Origin: Snodgrassella alvi
GTDB lineage: Bacteria; Pseudomonadota; Gammaproteobacteria; Burkholderiales; Neisseriaceae
DNA: 64,000 bases
NCBI RefSeq assembly: GCF_002777825.1
Contig: NZ_MEIR01000066.1
Coordinates: forward strand, 1-64,000
Direction of reading: 5' to 3'
This document shows positions 49,099 through 58,735 of the stretch, one piece after another. A program made the translations under genes and the position numbers. Each line of letters opens with the position of its first letter. The stretch's first letter is position 1. The notes under the pieces are model-generated. The model was not told the origin of the DNA. It saw only the letters and a program-made list of their open reading frames with translations, and searched no databases.

Positions 49099-49163
49099 AA
49101 ATGGATTGGGTAGCCCAGTCGGCGCTGTAGCCTTGAGTATTCTCAAGGCTATTCTGCTTTTTT
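49099..49163 (+). ncRNA. Candidate small RNA or nine-residue leader transcript
   Basis: A transcript from the promoter above would start near 49099 and end at the hairpin TAGCCTTGAG / CTCAAGGCTA (49128-49137 with 49142-49151) and the T6 run at 49157-49162, giving about 64 bases. An ATG at 49101 opens a nine-codon frame (MDWVAQSAL) that stops at 49130, at the base of the hairpin, so a near-leaderless peptide is possible. Its 3' end overlaps the tail of the DUF3800 pseudogene on the other strand. No known RNA family is recognised. Confidence 0.45.
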
Positions 49164-49663
49164 GACTTTATTTTCTGGCAAAATATTTAGTCCATAATTC
49201 AGATAATTGTTTCCTACATTAAGCCGGTCACCTTCACAATAAAATTTTAACTTTAATACCTCAAAAGCCCTATTAAGTTTTCTCTCAGAATTATTAACGT
49301 CTAAGTGATATCATTTAAGAATTCATCAGATAAAGCCTTGGAATTAAAATTGAAAGGGTATCCATGTTTTCTTATTTCTTTGTCATATGGAATAACCATA
49401 TCATGCCAAAAAATTTAAATTTCAATGCTTGAATTAAAGGTACCAATTTTTCAATATAAATACACTTATTAAAAATGCAAAACGCCAAAACAAAAACTGG
49501 ATAATTTTTATCATTATCCATAGTTGACGTACCGCTCTCATCTGCATAAACAAAAAACGGACTAAAAGAATTATAATAATCTGCTAATAATTTTTTCTTT
49601 ACTATCAGCAGATTGATCCAAATCTAAGGATAATTGAACCTGATTCTCAATATTATATTGCAT
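49149..49663 (-). pseudogene. Decayed DUF3800 gene
   Basis: Read on the minus strand, consecutive pieces in different frames match the DUF3800 pattern. An opening of 30 residues from ATG 49663 ends in a stop. The next frame gives FFVYADESG (the DES signature), YPVFVLAFCIF and LKFKFFG. A third frame then gives HDMVIPYDKEIRK and another stop, and a last frame gives ERKLNRAFEVLK down to a TAG at 49149. At least three frame changes are needed, so this is a remnant. DUF3800 proteins are often carried on mobile or defence-related DNA. The central motifs make the family call fairly safe. Confidence 0.75.
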
Positions 49664-49806
49664 TGTTAGTAGCTATCAGATTACATTTAGTCATATTTAT
49701 TACTACATACTGTTTAGTACAGAGTGCATATCTCCGCATTACTATTTAATCAAACATCTAATATAAACAATAACTACAACTTGTATAAGCTTTAATATTA
49801 ATAAAT

Positions 49807-50586
49807 TTACTTCAACATCGAGCTCAAAAACGCCTGTGTCCGTGCATGCTGCGGATTGGCAAAAAAACTTTTCGCTTCACCGGATTCGACAATCACACCT
49901 TTATCCATAAACAGCACCTTGTTGGCTACTTCGCGCGCGAAGCCCATTTCATGGGTTACCACCACCATCGTCATTTTGTCTTCAGCCAACTGCTGCATGG
50001 TTTTTAATACTTCACCGGTCAACTCTGGATCAAGTGCCGAAGTCGGTTCATCAAACAGCATAATCTGTGGCTGCATCGCCAGTGCCCGGGCGATGGCAAC
50101 GCGCTGTTTCTGTCCACCGGACAACTGCGACGGATAACAATCCTGCTTGTTTTCCAAACCCACTTTACGCAACAGCTCCTGCGCCAGTGGCACAATTTCG
50201 TCACGCTGCATCTTTTTCACCGTGATCGGTGCTTCAATCACGTTTTGCAATACAGTCATATGCGGAAACAGATTAAACTGCTGAAATACCATACCCATAC
50301 GCGTACAGATATTCTTAATCGTCCGTTCAGGCACATAATGGGCACGGTTATGGCTATTATTCTGCACCAGAAAATCATTTTCAATCACAATGCTGCCCGC
50401 ATCTATTTTTTCCAGATAATTCAGACAGCGCAGCAAAGTAGATTTACCAGAACCGGAAGAACCGATGATGGCAACCACTTCCGAGCGTGCCACCTGAATA
50501 TCCACACCTTTAAGCACTTCCACCTGACCAAAGGCCTTGTAAATACCGCGTGCATCTATCATTAAATCAGTCGTCGTAGCGTGCAT
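49807..50586 (-). CDS. Polar amino acid ABC transporter ATP-binding protein
   Basis: The 259-residue ATPase is of the GlnQ/ArtP/HisP type. Walker [10 protein letters not shown] (about 42-50) is followed by [30 protein letters not shown], the signature LSGGQKQR, Walker [16 protein letters not shown] and [14 protein letters not shown]. The insert with [11 protein letters not shown] is typical of the HisP side of the family. The ATG at 50586 has GGAG seven bases upstream and overlaps the permease gene by 20 bases, so the two are translated together. Confidence 0.9.
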   Translation of the reverse strand: MHATTTDLMIDARGIYKAFGQVEVLKGVDIQVARSEVVAIIGSSGSGKSTLLRCLNYLEKIDAGSIVIENDFLVQNNSHNRAHYVPERTIKNICTRMGMVFQQFNLFPHMTVLQNVIEAPITVKKMQRDEIVPLAQELLRKVGLENKQDCYPSQLSGGQKQRVAIARALAMQPQIMLFDEPTSALDPELTGEVLKTMQQLAEDKMTMVVVTHEMGFAREVANKVLFMDKGVIVESGEAKSFFANPQHARTQAFLSSMLK

Positions 50587-51211
50587 AACGTTTCTCCATT
50601 TTCTGGAAGCCCCAGGTCAGAATCAGGGTCATAATCAGGTAGAAGGCAGCCGCCACAGAAAACGGCATCAGATTGAATTCACGCTGTACCAACTGATAGG
50701 TTACGCGCATAACATCCTGCAATGCCAGTACATATACCAGCGAAGTATCCTTAACCAGCGTAATGGTTTCATTGCTCAATGGTGGCAGGATTTTTTTCCA
50801 CATTTGTGGCAGAACAATACGGCGCATGGTTTGACCATAGCTCATACCCAGTGTTTTTGCCGCCTCATACTGCCCCTTACCTACTCCCTGAATACCGGCA
50901 CGGAAAATCTCAGCAAAATAAGCTGCATAATTGAGTACAAACGCCACTACCGCTGTGGTATAAGCAGGCAGCAGAATATTAACTGCCGGCAAAGCAAAGT
51001 AAATAAAGAAAATCTGCAACATCAGCGGCGTGCCACGCATCACCCAGATGTAAAAATTAACAATGTAGTCCAGCGCTTTAATGCCAGACAAGCGCAACAA
51101 CGCCAATACCAGCCCCAATGGAATAGACAGCAACAGGGTAATGGCAAACAGACTGAGGGTAATTTTTGCCCCCGTCCACAATTCTGGCAGCATATTTAAC
51201 ACATCATTCAC
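50567..51211 (-). CDS. Polar amino acid ABC transporter permease
   Basis: The 214-residue HisM/GlnP-type permease has about five hydrophobic helices. It shows the N-terminal [20 protein letters not shown], the [22 protein letters not shown] motif that marks amino-acid permeases, and the EAA loop [22 protein letters not shown]. It acts in the inner membrane with the ATPase encoded next and the lipoprotein encoded before it. A single permease gene implies a homodimer. Confidence 0.92.
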   Translation of the reverse strand: MNDVLNMLPELWTGAKITLSLFAITLLLSIPLGLVLALLRLSGIKALDYIVNFYIWVMRGTPLMLQIFFIYFALPAVNILLPAYTTAVVAFVLNYAAYFAEIFRAGIQGVGKGQYEAAKTLGMSYGQTMRRIVLPQMWKKILPPLSNETITLVKDTSLVYVLALQDVMRVTYQLVQREFNLMPFSVAAAFYLIMTLILTWGFQKMEKRYARYDD

Positions 51212-51233
51212 GTGTAATCCTTAAAACAACAAT

Positions 51234-51268
51234 AACGCTGCCTGAACAATTCACATTCAGGCAGCGTT
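51234..51268 (-). terminator. Intra-operon hairpin with uptake-sequence-like arms
   Basis: A perfect 13-bp stem AACGCTGCCTGAA / TTCAGGCAGCGTT (51234-51246 with 51256-51268) lies between the binding-protein and permease genes. Each arm holds ACGCTGCCTGAA, one base from the Neisseriaceae uptake variant AGGCTGCCTGAA. In this position it may also attenuate transcription so that more binding protein than permease is made. Confidence 0.65.
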
Positions 51269-51290
51269 GATTCTAGGGTAAAAACAGCAT

Positions 51291-52085
51291 TTATTTGACG
51301 ATGTCGTTACCGAACCATTTTGTAGCAATTTTAGCAGATGTACCATCAGCTTTCATACTATCCAGAGCAGTCTGAATTTTCTGCTCCAGTGCCTGATCAT
51401 CCTTGCGGAAAGCCACAGCATATTGCTCCGTACCAAAATTATCATTTAAAACCTTATATTCATTAGGCTTTTTAGAAACATAATAACGTCCAACCACCTC
51501 ATCCACCACCAGAGCATCTACACGTTTAGCAGACACATCCATTAAAGCAGTCACATTATCCGCATACTTTTTCAACTCTTTGAATGACTTAGCCACATTC
51601 GGTTCAGCTTCCACTGCATCCACTGCACTGCTGCCATCCTGTACGCCCACTACTTTACCGGCCAGATCCGCTTTAGTATTAATTCCACCATCTGGGCGTA
51701 CAACAATAATCTGATGATTATCCATATACGGTTTAGATAACAATAACTGCTGCTGTCGTTGAGGCGTAATAGTCAAACCATTCCAGAGCATATCCACACG
51801 CTTACTATTGAGTTCTGATTCTTTGGCGCTCCAGTCTATCGGCTTAAGCTCTACAGCCAGACCGGCGCGTTTGGCCGCTTCACGCGCCATATCAATATCA
51901 AACCCAACAAGTTCATTTTTTTCATTACGGAAACCCATGGGCGGAAAACTGTCATCAAGCCCCATGACTACCGTTTTACTTTCACTGGAACCAGAAGCTG
52001 TACCGGAGGCAGACTCACCACCACAGGCAGCAAGCACCACCGCAGCTACAGAGCCCAATAAAAATTTACGCATGGCGTTTTGCAT
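51291..52085 (-). CDS. Polar amino acid ABC transporter substrate-binding lipoprotein
   Basis: The 264-residue protein has a lipoprotein signal (KFLLGSVAAVVLAACGG, lipobox LAAC) followed by a Gly/Ser-rich linker and a SBP_bac_3 domain. The domain shows VVMGLDDSFPPMGFRNEKNELVGFDIDMA, RVDMLWNGLTITPQR and the KVVGVQDGSSAVDA hinge. The ligand is a polar amino acid; which one cannot be told. ATG 52085 has AGGA eight bases upstream. It is first in the importer operon. Confidence 0.9.
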   Translation of the reverse strand: MQNAMRKFLLGSVAAVVLAACGGESASGTASGSSESKTVVMGLDDSFPPMGFRNEKNELVGFDIDMAREAAKRAGLAVELKPIDWSAKESELNSKRVDMLWNGLTITPQRQQQLLLSKPYMDNHQIIVVRPDGGINTKADLAGKVVGVQDGSSAVDAVEAEPNVAKSFKELKKYADNVTALMDVSAKRVDALVVDEVVGRYYVSKKPNEYKVLNDNFGTEQYAVAFRKDDQALEQKIQTALDSMKADGTSAKIATKWFGNDIVK

Positions 52086-52702
52086 ATAAAATTCCTGATT
52101 CAAGGCAAATAGATAATCGTGTCATACACTATACCGGAATTTTTTTACACTTTCATCTGTCAATACAGAAAGCTTTACTTACAGCAGAAATATCAATAGT
52201 AAAAACAGAAGCATTGGTAATTAAATACATAATTAACTTATATATTTAGCAAATCATATCGAACAGAAAGACCGCTTAACCAAGGCTGAATAACCTTCCG
52301 CTAACAGGCAGAATTTATCGGCGTGACAACCAGCAAATACAAAGCATAGAACATTTATCAACATAATCTCAGAACTAAAGCTCCATACATATTACCTATC
52401 ACCACCATTCCTCAGTTATCAGCACATTCTATCTGCTCATATACATTTAATTTTTCCATAATTAATTGAATATGCGTGTACTTAATTTCTAATACTTGCA
52501 ATATCTGCGCTGCACTCCTATATCAAAAAGTTTATAATATATAGAGAATACAGTTCTTTAGCGTAAATAGTGAATACAATTGATAATAATAACGAGAAAA
52601 TTAAATTCCCGATTAGCCTCAATCCTTTAAAACTGCAATAACTCCCATCATCACCCATCACCTAGTGAATATTTAATTAAATCAATGCTTGTCATTTCTA
52701 AT
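52086..52702. other. AT-rich intergenic region between heme and amino-acid operons
   Basis: About 617 bases. A candidate minus-strand promoter for the binding-protein gene lies at 52128-52156. The rest shows no RNA gene, coding remnant or clear terminator for hmuV. Confidence 0.5.
52128..52156 (-). promoter_or_regulatory. Candidate promoter of the amino-acid importer operon
   Basis: On the minus strand ATGAAA (52151-52156), 17 bases and TATAGT (52128-52133) lie about 43 bases upstream of the start codon. The -35 matches only four of six positions; a perfect TTGACA slightly further upstream has the wrong spacing. Confidence 0.4.
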
Positions 52703-53482
52703 TCAGGCTACTACTGAATGTACAGGGTGATGAGCCATGCGGAAAAACAACTTGCCATCCTCCTCAATACGCCGGATTGGCCATTGATACACCTCACTGA
52801 GCAGCTCAGACTGCATCACATCCTGTGGTGTTCCAGAAGCAACTATCCGCCCTTCATTCATTAATACAATAAAATCAGAATGATTAGCCGCCATATTTAA
52901 ATCATGCAACACCATAACCACTGAAAAATTATCATGATTTTCGCATAAATAATGCATAAGACGATGCTGATGGCGAATATCCAAATGATTGCAAGGTTCA
53001 TCCAACAATAACACCGGTGCATTCTGTAACAAAGCACGTACCACATTGGCACGTTGCTGCTCACCACCAGACAAACTACCTATGCGTTGCTGTGCCAATG
53101 TGCGCAAATCAAAAACATCCAGCAGGTGCTGTAATTTTGTTATTGGTACCAGTGCCTTCTTAAACCAGCCACCATGCGGATAACAGCCAAGCTGCACATA
53201 TTCAGTTACAGTAAGCGGTAAATTATATTGTCCATGCTGCCCTACCCAAGCAATCTGCCCACGCTTTAAATGACTGCCAACAGATTCTCCGCGTAACTGT
53301 ACACCAGCACCATGCAAACCCAGCAGCGCACGCAATAAAGTAGACTTGCCGGCACCATTCGGGCCAATAATACTGATATGCTGATTGGCCGGCAAATCAA
53401 GCTGTGGTACTGATAAAATACAGCGGCCGCGTGGTTGCACCTGCATATCGCGAACCGTAAACAAATTCTCCATATCCTGCAC
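52703..53482 (-). CDS. hmuV: Heme ABC transporter ATP-binding protein HmuV
   Basis: The 259-residue ATPase is of the FecE/HmuV type. It has Walker A GPNGAGKST (about 39-47), the signature LSGGEQQR, Walker B VLLLDEPCNHLD and VMVLHDLNMAANHSDFIVLM. The start is either the GTG immediately after the hmuU stop (53482) or the ATG three codons later (53473). It is the last gene of the heme uptake operon and energises HmuU. Confidence 0.88.
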   Translation of the reverse strand: MQDMENLFTVRDMQVQPRGRCILSVPQLDLPANQHISIIGPNGAGKSTLLRALLGLHGAGVQLRGESVGSHLKRGQIAWVGQHGQYNLPLTVTEYVQLGCYPHGGWFKKALVPITKLQHLLDVFDLRTLAQQRIGSLSGGEQQRANVVRALLQNAPVLLLDEPCNHLDIRHQHRLMHYLCENHDNFSVVMVLHDLNMAANHSDFIVLMNEGRIVASGTPQDVMQSELLSEVYQWPIRRIEEDGKLFFRMAHHPVHSVVA

Positions 53483-54484
53483 CTAGCGCCGCAATGGCTG
53501 CAAAAACAGCCACAGAAAAAACGGCCCGCCCAGTAAAGCAATCACAATACCCACCGGCAAATCCACCGGATAGCTCAGCCAGCGTGCCACACTGTCTACC
53601 AGTAGCAAAAATACCGCACCCAGCCAAGCAGATAACAGCATAATCCGGCGTCGACTGCCGCCCCAGCTACGGGCAATTACATTCGGTATCATCATCCCCA
53701 AAAAACCAATAATACCTGCCAATGACACAGCTGCACCCGTTAATAGCGCTGCGCCGATAACTGTCCACATTCGTGTACTGCCTACCGCCACACCCATACT
53801 AATTGCTGTTTCTTCACCAAGCATCAGAATATCCAGCCATCGTCCAACTGCCACCAGCACGCTCAAGCCTAGCGTCATCACAGCCAACGCATACCAAGGC
53901 GAGACAAAACCCGCTTCAGCCAAACTACCGGCCAGCCAGTTGGTTGCACTGCGTAAGACCATATCATCCGACATAAACAGAATCAGGCTTACAAGTGCAC
54001 CACAGAAAGCACTGATTACAAAACCCATCACCAACAGACCCAATGTACCGCCACCCAGCAAACGATGTACCGTCAGAATCAGTAAACACACCAGCAGCGC
54101 CCCAAAAAAAGCCGCCAAAGGCACAGTCACAGCACCCCAGCCAAAGGCCAGAACCGCAATCACCCCCAATGCAGCGCCACCAGAAGTACCAATCAGGCTC
54201 GGGTCTGCCAGCGGATTATCAAACAGCGCCTGCAAGGCTGCACCGGCAGAAGCCAGCGCAGCGCCAACAAACAGCGCCACCAGTACCCGTGGCAGCCGGA
54301 TATCTAACGTTGTCTCATCCAGCGACTGCGGCCACTTCCACCCCCCCATACCCAGCCCCAGACAAAACCAGCTCAATAGCAGACTAAGTAACACAGCAGT
54401 GATAAACCAAACCAATTTAGGCCAGAACACCCCCTTTACCATAGTCGGGTCAGATGTACCGGCCGTTTGCAGCACTTGCACCAT
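53483..54484 (-). CDS. hmuU: Heme ABC transporter permease HmuU
   Basis: The 333-residue FecCD/BtuC-type permease has about nine to ten hydrophobic helices. It shows the family stretches LRLPRVLVALFVGAALASAG variant, NPLADPSLIGTSGGAALG, the GIIGFLGMMIPNVIAR coupling loop and the C-terminal DLPVGIVIALLGGPFFLWL motif. It starts two bases after the hmuT stop. Confidence 0.9.
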   Translation of the reverse strand: MVQVLQTAGTSDPTMVKGVFWPKLVWFITAVLLSLLLSWFCLGLGMGGWKWPQSLDETTLDIRLPRVLVALFVGAALASAGAALQALFDNPLADPSLIGTSGGAALGVIAVLAFGWGAVTVPLAAFFGALLVCLLILTVHRLLGGGTLGLLVMGFVISAFCGALVSLILFMSDDMVLRSATNWLAGSLAEAGFVSPWYALAVMTLGLSVLVAVGRWLDILMLGEETAISMGVAVGSTRMWTVIGAALLTGAAVSLAGIIGFLGMMIPNVIARSWGGSRRRIMLLSAWLGAVFLLLVDSVARWLSYPVDLPVGIVIALLGGPFFLWLFLQPLRR

Positions 54485-54486
54485 GA

Positions 54487-55275
54487 TTATTGTGCCAACT
54501 GATAAAGTTTAGGGATAACCTGCGGTGTATTCAGGCCGTAACGAAACAAGTCATTTGAAGGCATAAAATAGATTTTCTTCTGTTTCGCAGCCGGTGAAGC
54601 TGCGATTTCCGGCCGTTTAATTAACCCCTGTACACCACCAGTTAATTTCTGATTACGATCGGCAATCAGAATAATATCAGGTTTCGCCGCCAGCCAGGCT
54701 TCGCGAGACATCGGCTTCATACCTTCAATAGCTGCCGCTGCATTGATGCCACCAGCCCGCCTGATTAGCTCATCTGCTGCGGTACCCCGGCCAGAAACAT
54801 AACGGCCATCATAGCTAATCAGATAACGTTTACCAGTTTTCGGCATCTGCTTAATCTGACTCAGCCAGCGATTCGCTAAAGCATTGGCCTCGCCGCCTTT
54901 ACCAATAAGCTGGCCAATCTTGCGAATCCCATCAGCATAGCCATTAATATTATCTTTGGGCGCAACATTCACAGCCACAATGCCCACCCGATTCAGATTG
55001 GCATAAATACTAGTTGGCTGCGCCATCCACGACCCCAGAACAAGAGTAGGTTTTCTGGCTGCAATTGGTTCCACACTTAATCCGTGAAACAAACCAATAC
55101 TGGGCACATTCTTTAAAGCCGGATTAGTAGAAGCCATCTCACGGCCTACCACTTCTTTGGCACCACCCAGTTCTACCACAACATCAGCCACATCTGGCGT
55201 CAACGTAACAATGCGGGCAGCAAATGCAAACGGAAAAGCAGCGCACATTGCCGCTGCTAACAGTAATTTCTTCAT
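54487..55275 (-). CDS. hmuT: Periplasmic heme-binding protein HmuT
   Basis: The 262-residue binding protein has a Sec signal peptide (MKKLLLAAAMCAAFPFAFA, cleavage near residue 20) and the class III binding-protein architecture. RIVTLTPDVADVVVELGG opens lobe one, a long central helix spans roughly 110-140, and lobe two carries ISYDGRYVSGRGTAADELIRRAGG. That last pattern is characteristic of heme-binding members. A gap of about 98 bases separates it from hmuS. Confidence 0.88.
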   Translation of the reverse strand: MKKLLLAAAMCAAFPFAFAARIVTLTPDVADVVVELGGAKEVVGREMASTNPALKNVPSIGLFHGLSVEPIAARKPTLVLGSWMAQPTSIYANLNRVGIVAVNVAPKDNINGYADGIRKIGQLIGKGGEANALANRWLSQIKQMPKTGKRYLISYDGRYVSGRGTAADELIRRAGGINAAAAIEGMKPMSREAWLAAKPDIILIADRNQKLTGGVQGLIKRPEIAASPAAKQKKIYFMPSNDLFRYGLNTPQVIPKLYQLAQ

Positions 55276-55373
55276 GATTTACCTTTGATAACTCACATTA
55301 CAGCGGCAGATATGCCTACTACAGCTTATGATTATGCAACATAACCACAGCAATACATACCTGCCTAGCCTCT

Positions 55374-56411
55374 TTAGCCTGCCAACAAGCCATCCATAAG
55401 CTGATGCCAAGATTGCATTTCATCATTACCTTCTTCGCGGCGGCCAAAAATCTGTACCACAGTCTGGCGATTCTTGTCGAAACCCTCAATACAGGTAACA
55501 TAGCCTTCACTAATCGGGCGGCGTACTACCCATGTTTCCACAATATCACTATCGCGCAGGTGCAAATCAAAGCCCTCTTCCGGCACCTTCGCATCCAGTA
55601 CATTCAGATAGCCATATGAACGCACCACATTATGCACCTTACCAGTCTGAATCTGCACCAGTCCGCGGTTACCAACAAAAACCATAATTTCCAGCTTATT
55701 TGCCTGTACGTGCTCTAATACCTGCTCCCATACACCGCGATCCACCTGTCTGGTGCTGCCGGCAGGAGCATGACGGTAAGACTGCTGGCGGTCAATCTTA
55801 AACGTTTCCAGCAAACCACCAAAATGATGCACGTCTTTCAATTCATTCCAGCGTTCCTGAAAAGCCTGCTCCCGTTCGGGCGACAAAGGCTCCGGCACAG
55901 CTACCTTAATCTCAGGAGCCGGCAGAAATTCCGGCTTACCACTGGTTGCAAACTCATCAATCAGTGCCTGCCATGCCTCCAGTTTAGTATCATCACGCAT
56001 GAACACCTTTTCAATATTCACGCCATACTCATCGTAAAACTGAATTGAACGCATGGTTTTATCGCCCATTACCACCGTTATGGCCAGCGCATGATGCCAG
56101 TTATGCAAGAAAAAGCGTAAATCTAGCCCACCTACATTCAAAGCCAGCCCAGTACGCGCAGTCAGCGTAACATGCTCATAAACACCGATTTTCTCATGCA
56201 CCGCTGCGTCATTGCGTACCACACTCAATACTTCACCCAGCGTTTCCAGCTTCAGCACCAGCTCGCGAATCTGGCTACCCAAATAAATCGAATCAGGGGC
56301 ATCCGCCATCAACGCACCTTCACTAACACCCAGATCAGCGGCTGCTTGGCGAGGGAAATACATACCCTCCACCGTTGCTTTCTTATTCAGATATTGTTGC
56401 CATAAACTCAT
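55374..56411 (-). CDS. hmuS: Hemin-degrading/heme-trafficking protein HmuS (HemS)
   Basis: The 345-residue cytosolic protein has the duplicated HemS fold: half one at about 10-165 and half two at about 195-345. Shared motifs are GALMADAP, SVVRNDAAVHEKIGVYEHV, DLRFFLHNWHHA and, in half two, VFVGNRGLVQIQTG with LRDSDIVETWVVRRP. Family members bind heme after import and store or degrade it to release iron. It sits between the receptor and hmuT genes. Confidence 0.9.
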   Translation of the reverse strand: MSLWQQYLNKKATVEGMYFPRQAAADLGVSEGALMADAPDSIYLGSQIRELVLKLETLGEVLSVVRNDAAVHEKIGVYEHVTLTARTGLALNVGGLDLRFFLHNWHHALAITVVMGDKTMRSIQFYDEYGVNIEKVFMRDDTKLEAWQALIDEFATSGKPEFLPAPEIKVAVPEPLSPEREQAFQERWNELKDVHHFGGLLETFKIDRQQSYRHAPAGSTRQVDRGVWEQVLEHVQANKLEIMVFVGNRGLVQIQTGKVHNVVRSYGYLNVLDAKVPEEGFDLHLRDSDIVETWVVRRPISEGYVTCIEGFDKNRQTVVQIFGRREEGNDEMQSWHQLMDGLLAG

Positions 56412-56452
56412 ATTTTGTTCCTTTACGAAGTAATTATTAGTAGCAGATTTAT

Positions 56453-58654
56453 TTAAAACGTGTAGCGTAAGCCAACATTAAATGTTCTTCCCGGAGCTGA
56501 ATAGAAATCAGCATTATCTTTGGTTAGCTTAGTAGCATTGCCATCACTCTGACCAGAAGTACCTGCCTGACTATTCACATTCGGCATCATGTAAGCTATG
56601 TCAGCCCAATTCCAATATTTCTGATTGAATACATTATTCACACCGACACGAAAACTCAAATGCTTAGTCGGCTTCCAGTAGCCACCTAAATCAACCAAAG
56701 CATAATTTCTTGATGGGTTGTAATATCCCGCATTCTGCAAATCACTTTCATCTTTCTTGGCTACATAAGTAAAATCCAGATTCGCCCCCCAAACATCTTT
56801 ATCATAGGCTAAACCCAGTTTTACCTTAACCGGCATAACAGAATTAAGTGGCTGATCTATCCCATCCTGACGAATCGAACCTCGCGAATAAGCAAGCGAA
56901 CCACTTACTTTCCAGTCTGGAGCAAAATTCCAGCGTGCATAGGCTTCACCGCCATAGATATGTGCTTTACTGAAATTCTGAGCCTGCAATACCAGCGTTT
57001 GATAGCGGCTCCATACAGCCGGCAATGCCACCTGATCAGCAATATTCACATAATCAATAAAATTCTTATAATGATTATCAAATCCTGCTATGCCATATTC
57101 AAGTACACTATTCTTCCCGCGTATACCCAGCTCAAAATTATTAGCTGTTTCTGCTTTCAAATTTGGATTGCCCCAAGAGCTGTAATTACCCGGATTCCAA
57201 GAGGACGCCAACTGCTGTGCCGATGGAGTATTAAACCCACGCGCATACTGAAAATAAGGCATCAACAATGGAGCAAACCGATAAGAAATACCCAAACGCG
57301 GCGTAATGGCACCTTGATGTTTTTTACGCAAATCACTAATACTATTGGTAGTTCCAGTAAAAAAACCACTATCACTAGGATTCATATTATAGTAATGCGC
57401 AGACAAACCCGGGCTAACAATTAAATTACCCCACTGCAAATCACCATCAACATACACACTGGCACGAATCGTCTTATTATCAGCGTTTGGTTTTGATCTG
57501 GCATAATATCCCTGCCAGTCACTGCTTAATTCATGGCGCGCAAAACTCAAACCATAACGCCAGTCCTGATACAGACCATTACCATCAAAATGCGATCGCC
57601 AATCCGTAGTCAAACCCCATACCTTATCCTTATTATTAAATTCAAACGCACAACGATTTTTCATACTCGGGATCAGACTGGTACAACCACGGACATAATC
57701 ACGATGAGTCACCGAATCAGTTTTAGTCTGCTGCCAGTAAATCTGAGTTGTACCCTCATGGATTAACCCTTCATTACCATGAAAATCATGTCCCAACGAA
57801 AACCGTGTTTTCTTATTATCATCTGTACCGCGAACATCCGTATAAGTTTTATTGGCTTGTGACAACGAATCAGTCCACTGATCACGACTCAGATATTCAG
57901 CAGTAAAATTAATGGTATTTTTATCATTAATATCAAATTCATGCTTAGTTAGAAAATAACGGCTATTATGGTCAACAGGATCCGATTTAGTACGCAAAGC
58001 ACCCCTGCCACCAATCTCACCTCGATTATCAGATTCATCACCCTTACGATAAGTACTCAGCACCATACCACGCCAATCACCATTTTTTAAAGCTGCTGCC
58101 CCAGTTACCGCCGTAGATTTATCCACACTATTGTACTGAGTATCAACATAACCGCCCTGATCTTCGCCCTGCAAAATTTCATCCGCAGTGAGCGTATGCA
58201 TAGCCACCACACCGCCCAACCCAAAACCACGGGCATTTTTGCTGATATCCACACTACTGAGCGCAGAAACATCCATAAAATTACCACGACCAAAAATTGC
58301 ATACTGTCCCGTATGCTTCATTTCGTTTGCTTCCGGTAAATCAATACCATCAATACTCATCGCCACACGATTACCACTCAGGCCACGGATATTCACACTG
58401 TCGTTACCCTGCCGTGTTCCCTGTGTATCCAGCACTTCCACGCCAGGAATATCCTTTAATGCAGTTTTTAAATCTACCGCACCCTTTTCCTCAATAGTCT
58501 CTGCCTTGACTTTAGTATCCTTAAATACACTCGGCATAAAACGTTTTGCCTCAACATTAACTGTTGGCAAATGAGCCTCGCCTTCGGCATATCCGACTGC
58601 TGGAAAACCAATACAGGCTATAGCCAGCGCAATAATCTTGGGTGTACGGCTCAT
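56453..58654 (-). CDS. hmuR: TonB-dependent heme/hemoglobin outer-membrane receptor
   Basis: The 733-residue outer-membrane receptor has a signal peptide ending near Ala23. The plug domain (about 45-160) shows DLKTALKDIPGVEVLDTQG and NIRGLSGNRVAMSIDG. The 22-strand barrel includes the heme-receptor-like ARGFNTPSAQQL and GNPNLKAETANNFELG motifs (FRAP/NPNL region) and ends in the C-terminal Phe of RYTF. Its family is HmuR/HemR/HmbR; exact ligand choice (free heme or hemoglobin) cannot be read. It leads the heme operon and has a Fur box upstream. Confidence 0.9.
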   Translation of the reverse strand: MSRTPKIIALAIACIGFPAVGYAEGEAHLPTVNVEAKRFMPSVFKDTKVKAETIEEKGAVDLKTALKDIPGVEVLDTQGTRQGNDSVNIRGLSGNRVAMSIDGIDLPEANEMKHTGQYAIFGRGNFMDVSALSSVDISKNARGFGLGGVVAMHTLTADEILQGEDQGGYVDTQYNSVDKSTAVTGAAALKNGDWRGMVLSTYRKGDESDNRGEIGGRGALRTKSDPVDHNSRYFLTKHEFDINDKNTINFTAEYLSRDQWTDSLSQANKTYTDVRGTDDNKKTRFSLGHDFHGNEGLIHEGTTQIYWQQTKTDSVTHRDYVRGCTSLIPSMKNRCAFEFNNKDKVWGLTTDWRSHFDGNGLYQDWRYGLSFARHELSSDWQGYYARSKPNADNKTIRASVYVDGDLQWGNLIVSPGLSAHYYNMNPSDSGFFTGTTNSISDLRKKHQGAITPRLGISYRFAPLLMPYFQYARGFNTPSAQQLASSWNPGNYSSWGNPNLKAETANNFELGIRGKNSVLEYGIAGFDNHYKNFIDYVNIADQVALPAVWSRYQTLVLQAQNFSKAHIYGGEAYARWNFAPDWKVSGSLAYSRGSIRQDGIDQPLNSVMPVKVKLGLAYDKDVWGANLDFTYVAKKDESDLQNAGYYNPSRNYALVDLGGYWKPTKHLSFRVGVNNVFNQKYWNWADIAYMMPNVNSQAGTSGQSDGNATKLTKDNADFYSAPGRTFNVGLRYTF

Positions 58655-58682
58655 ATCCAGTTAACCCCTTTTGACGAAATTA

Positions 58683-58709
58683 AGTATAAAGACACCACAT
58701 TGTAAACAA
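58683..58709 (-). promoter_or_regulatory. Candidate promoter of the heme operon
   Basis: On the minus strand TTGTTT (58704-58709) and TATACT (58683-58688) are separated by 15 bases, short for sigma70; the start codon is about 28 bases downstream. It lies just inside the Fur box. Confidence 0.35.
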
Positions 58710-58735
58710 TAATGATTCTTTTTTACAAGTGGTAA

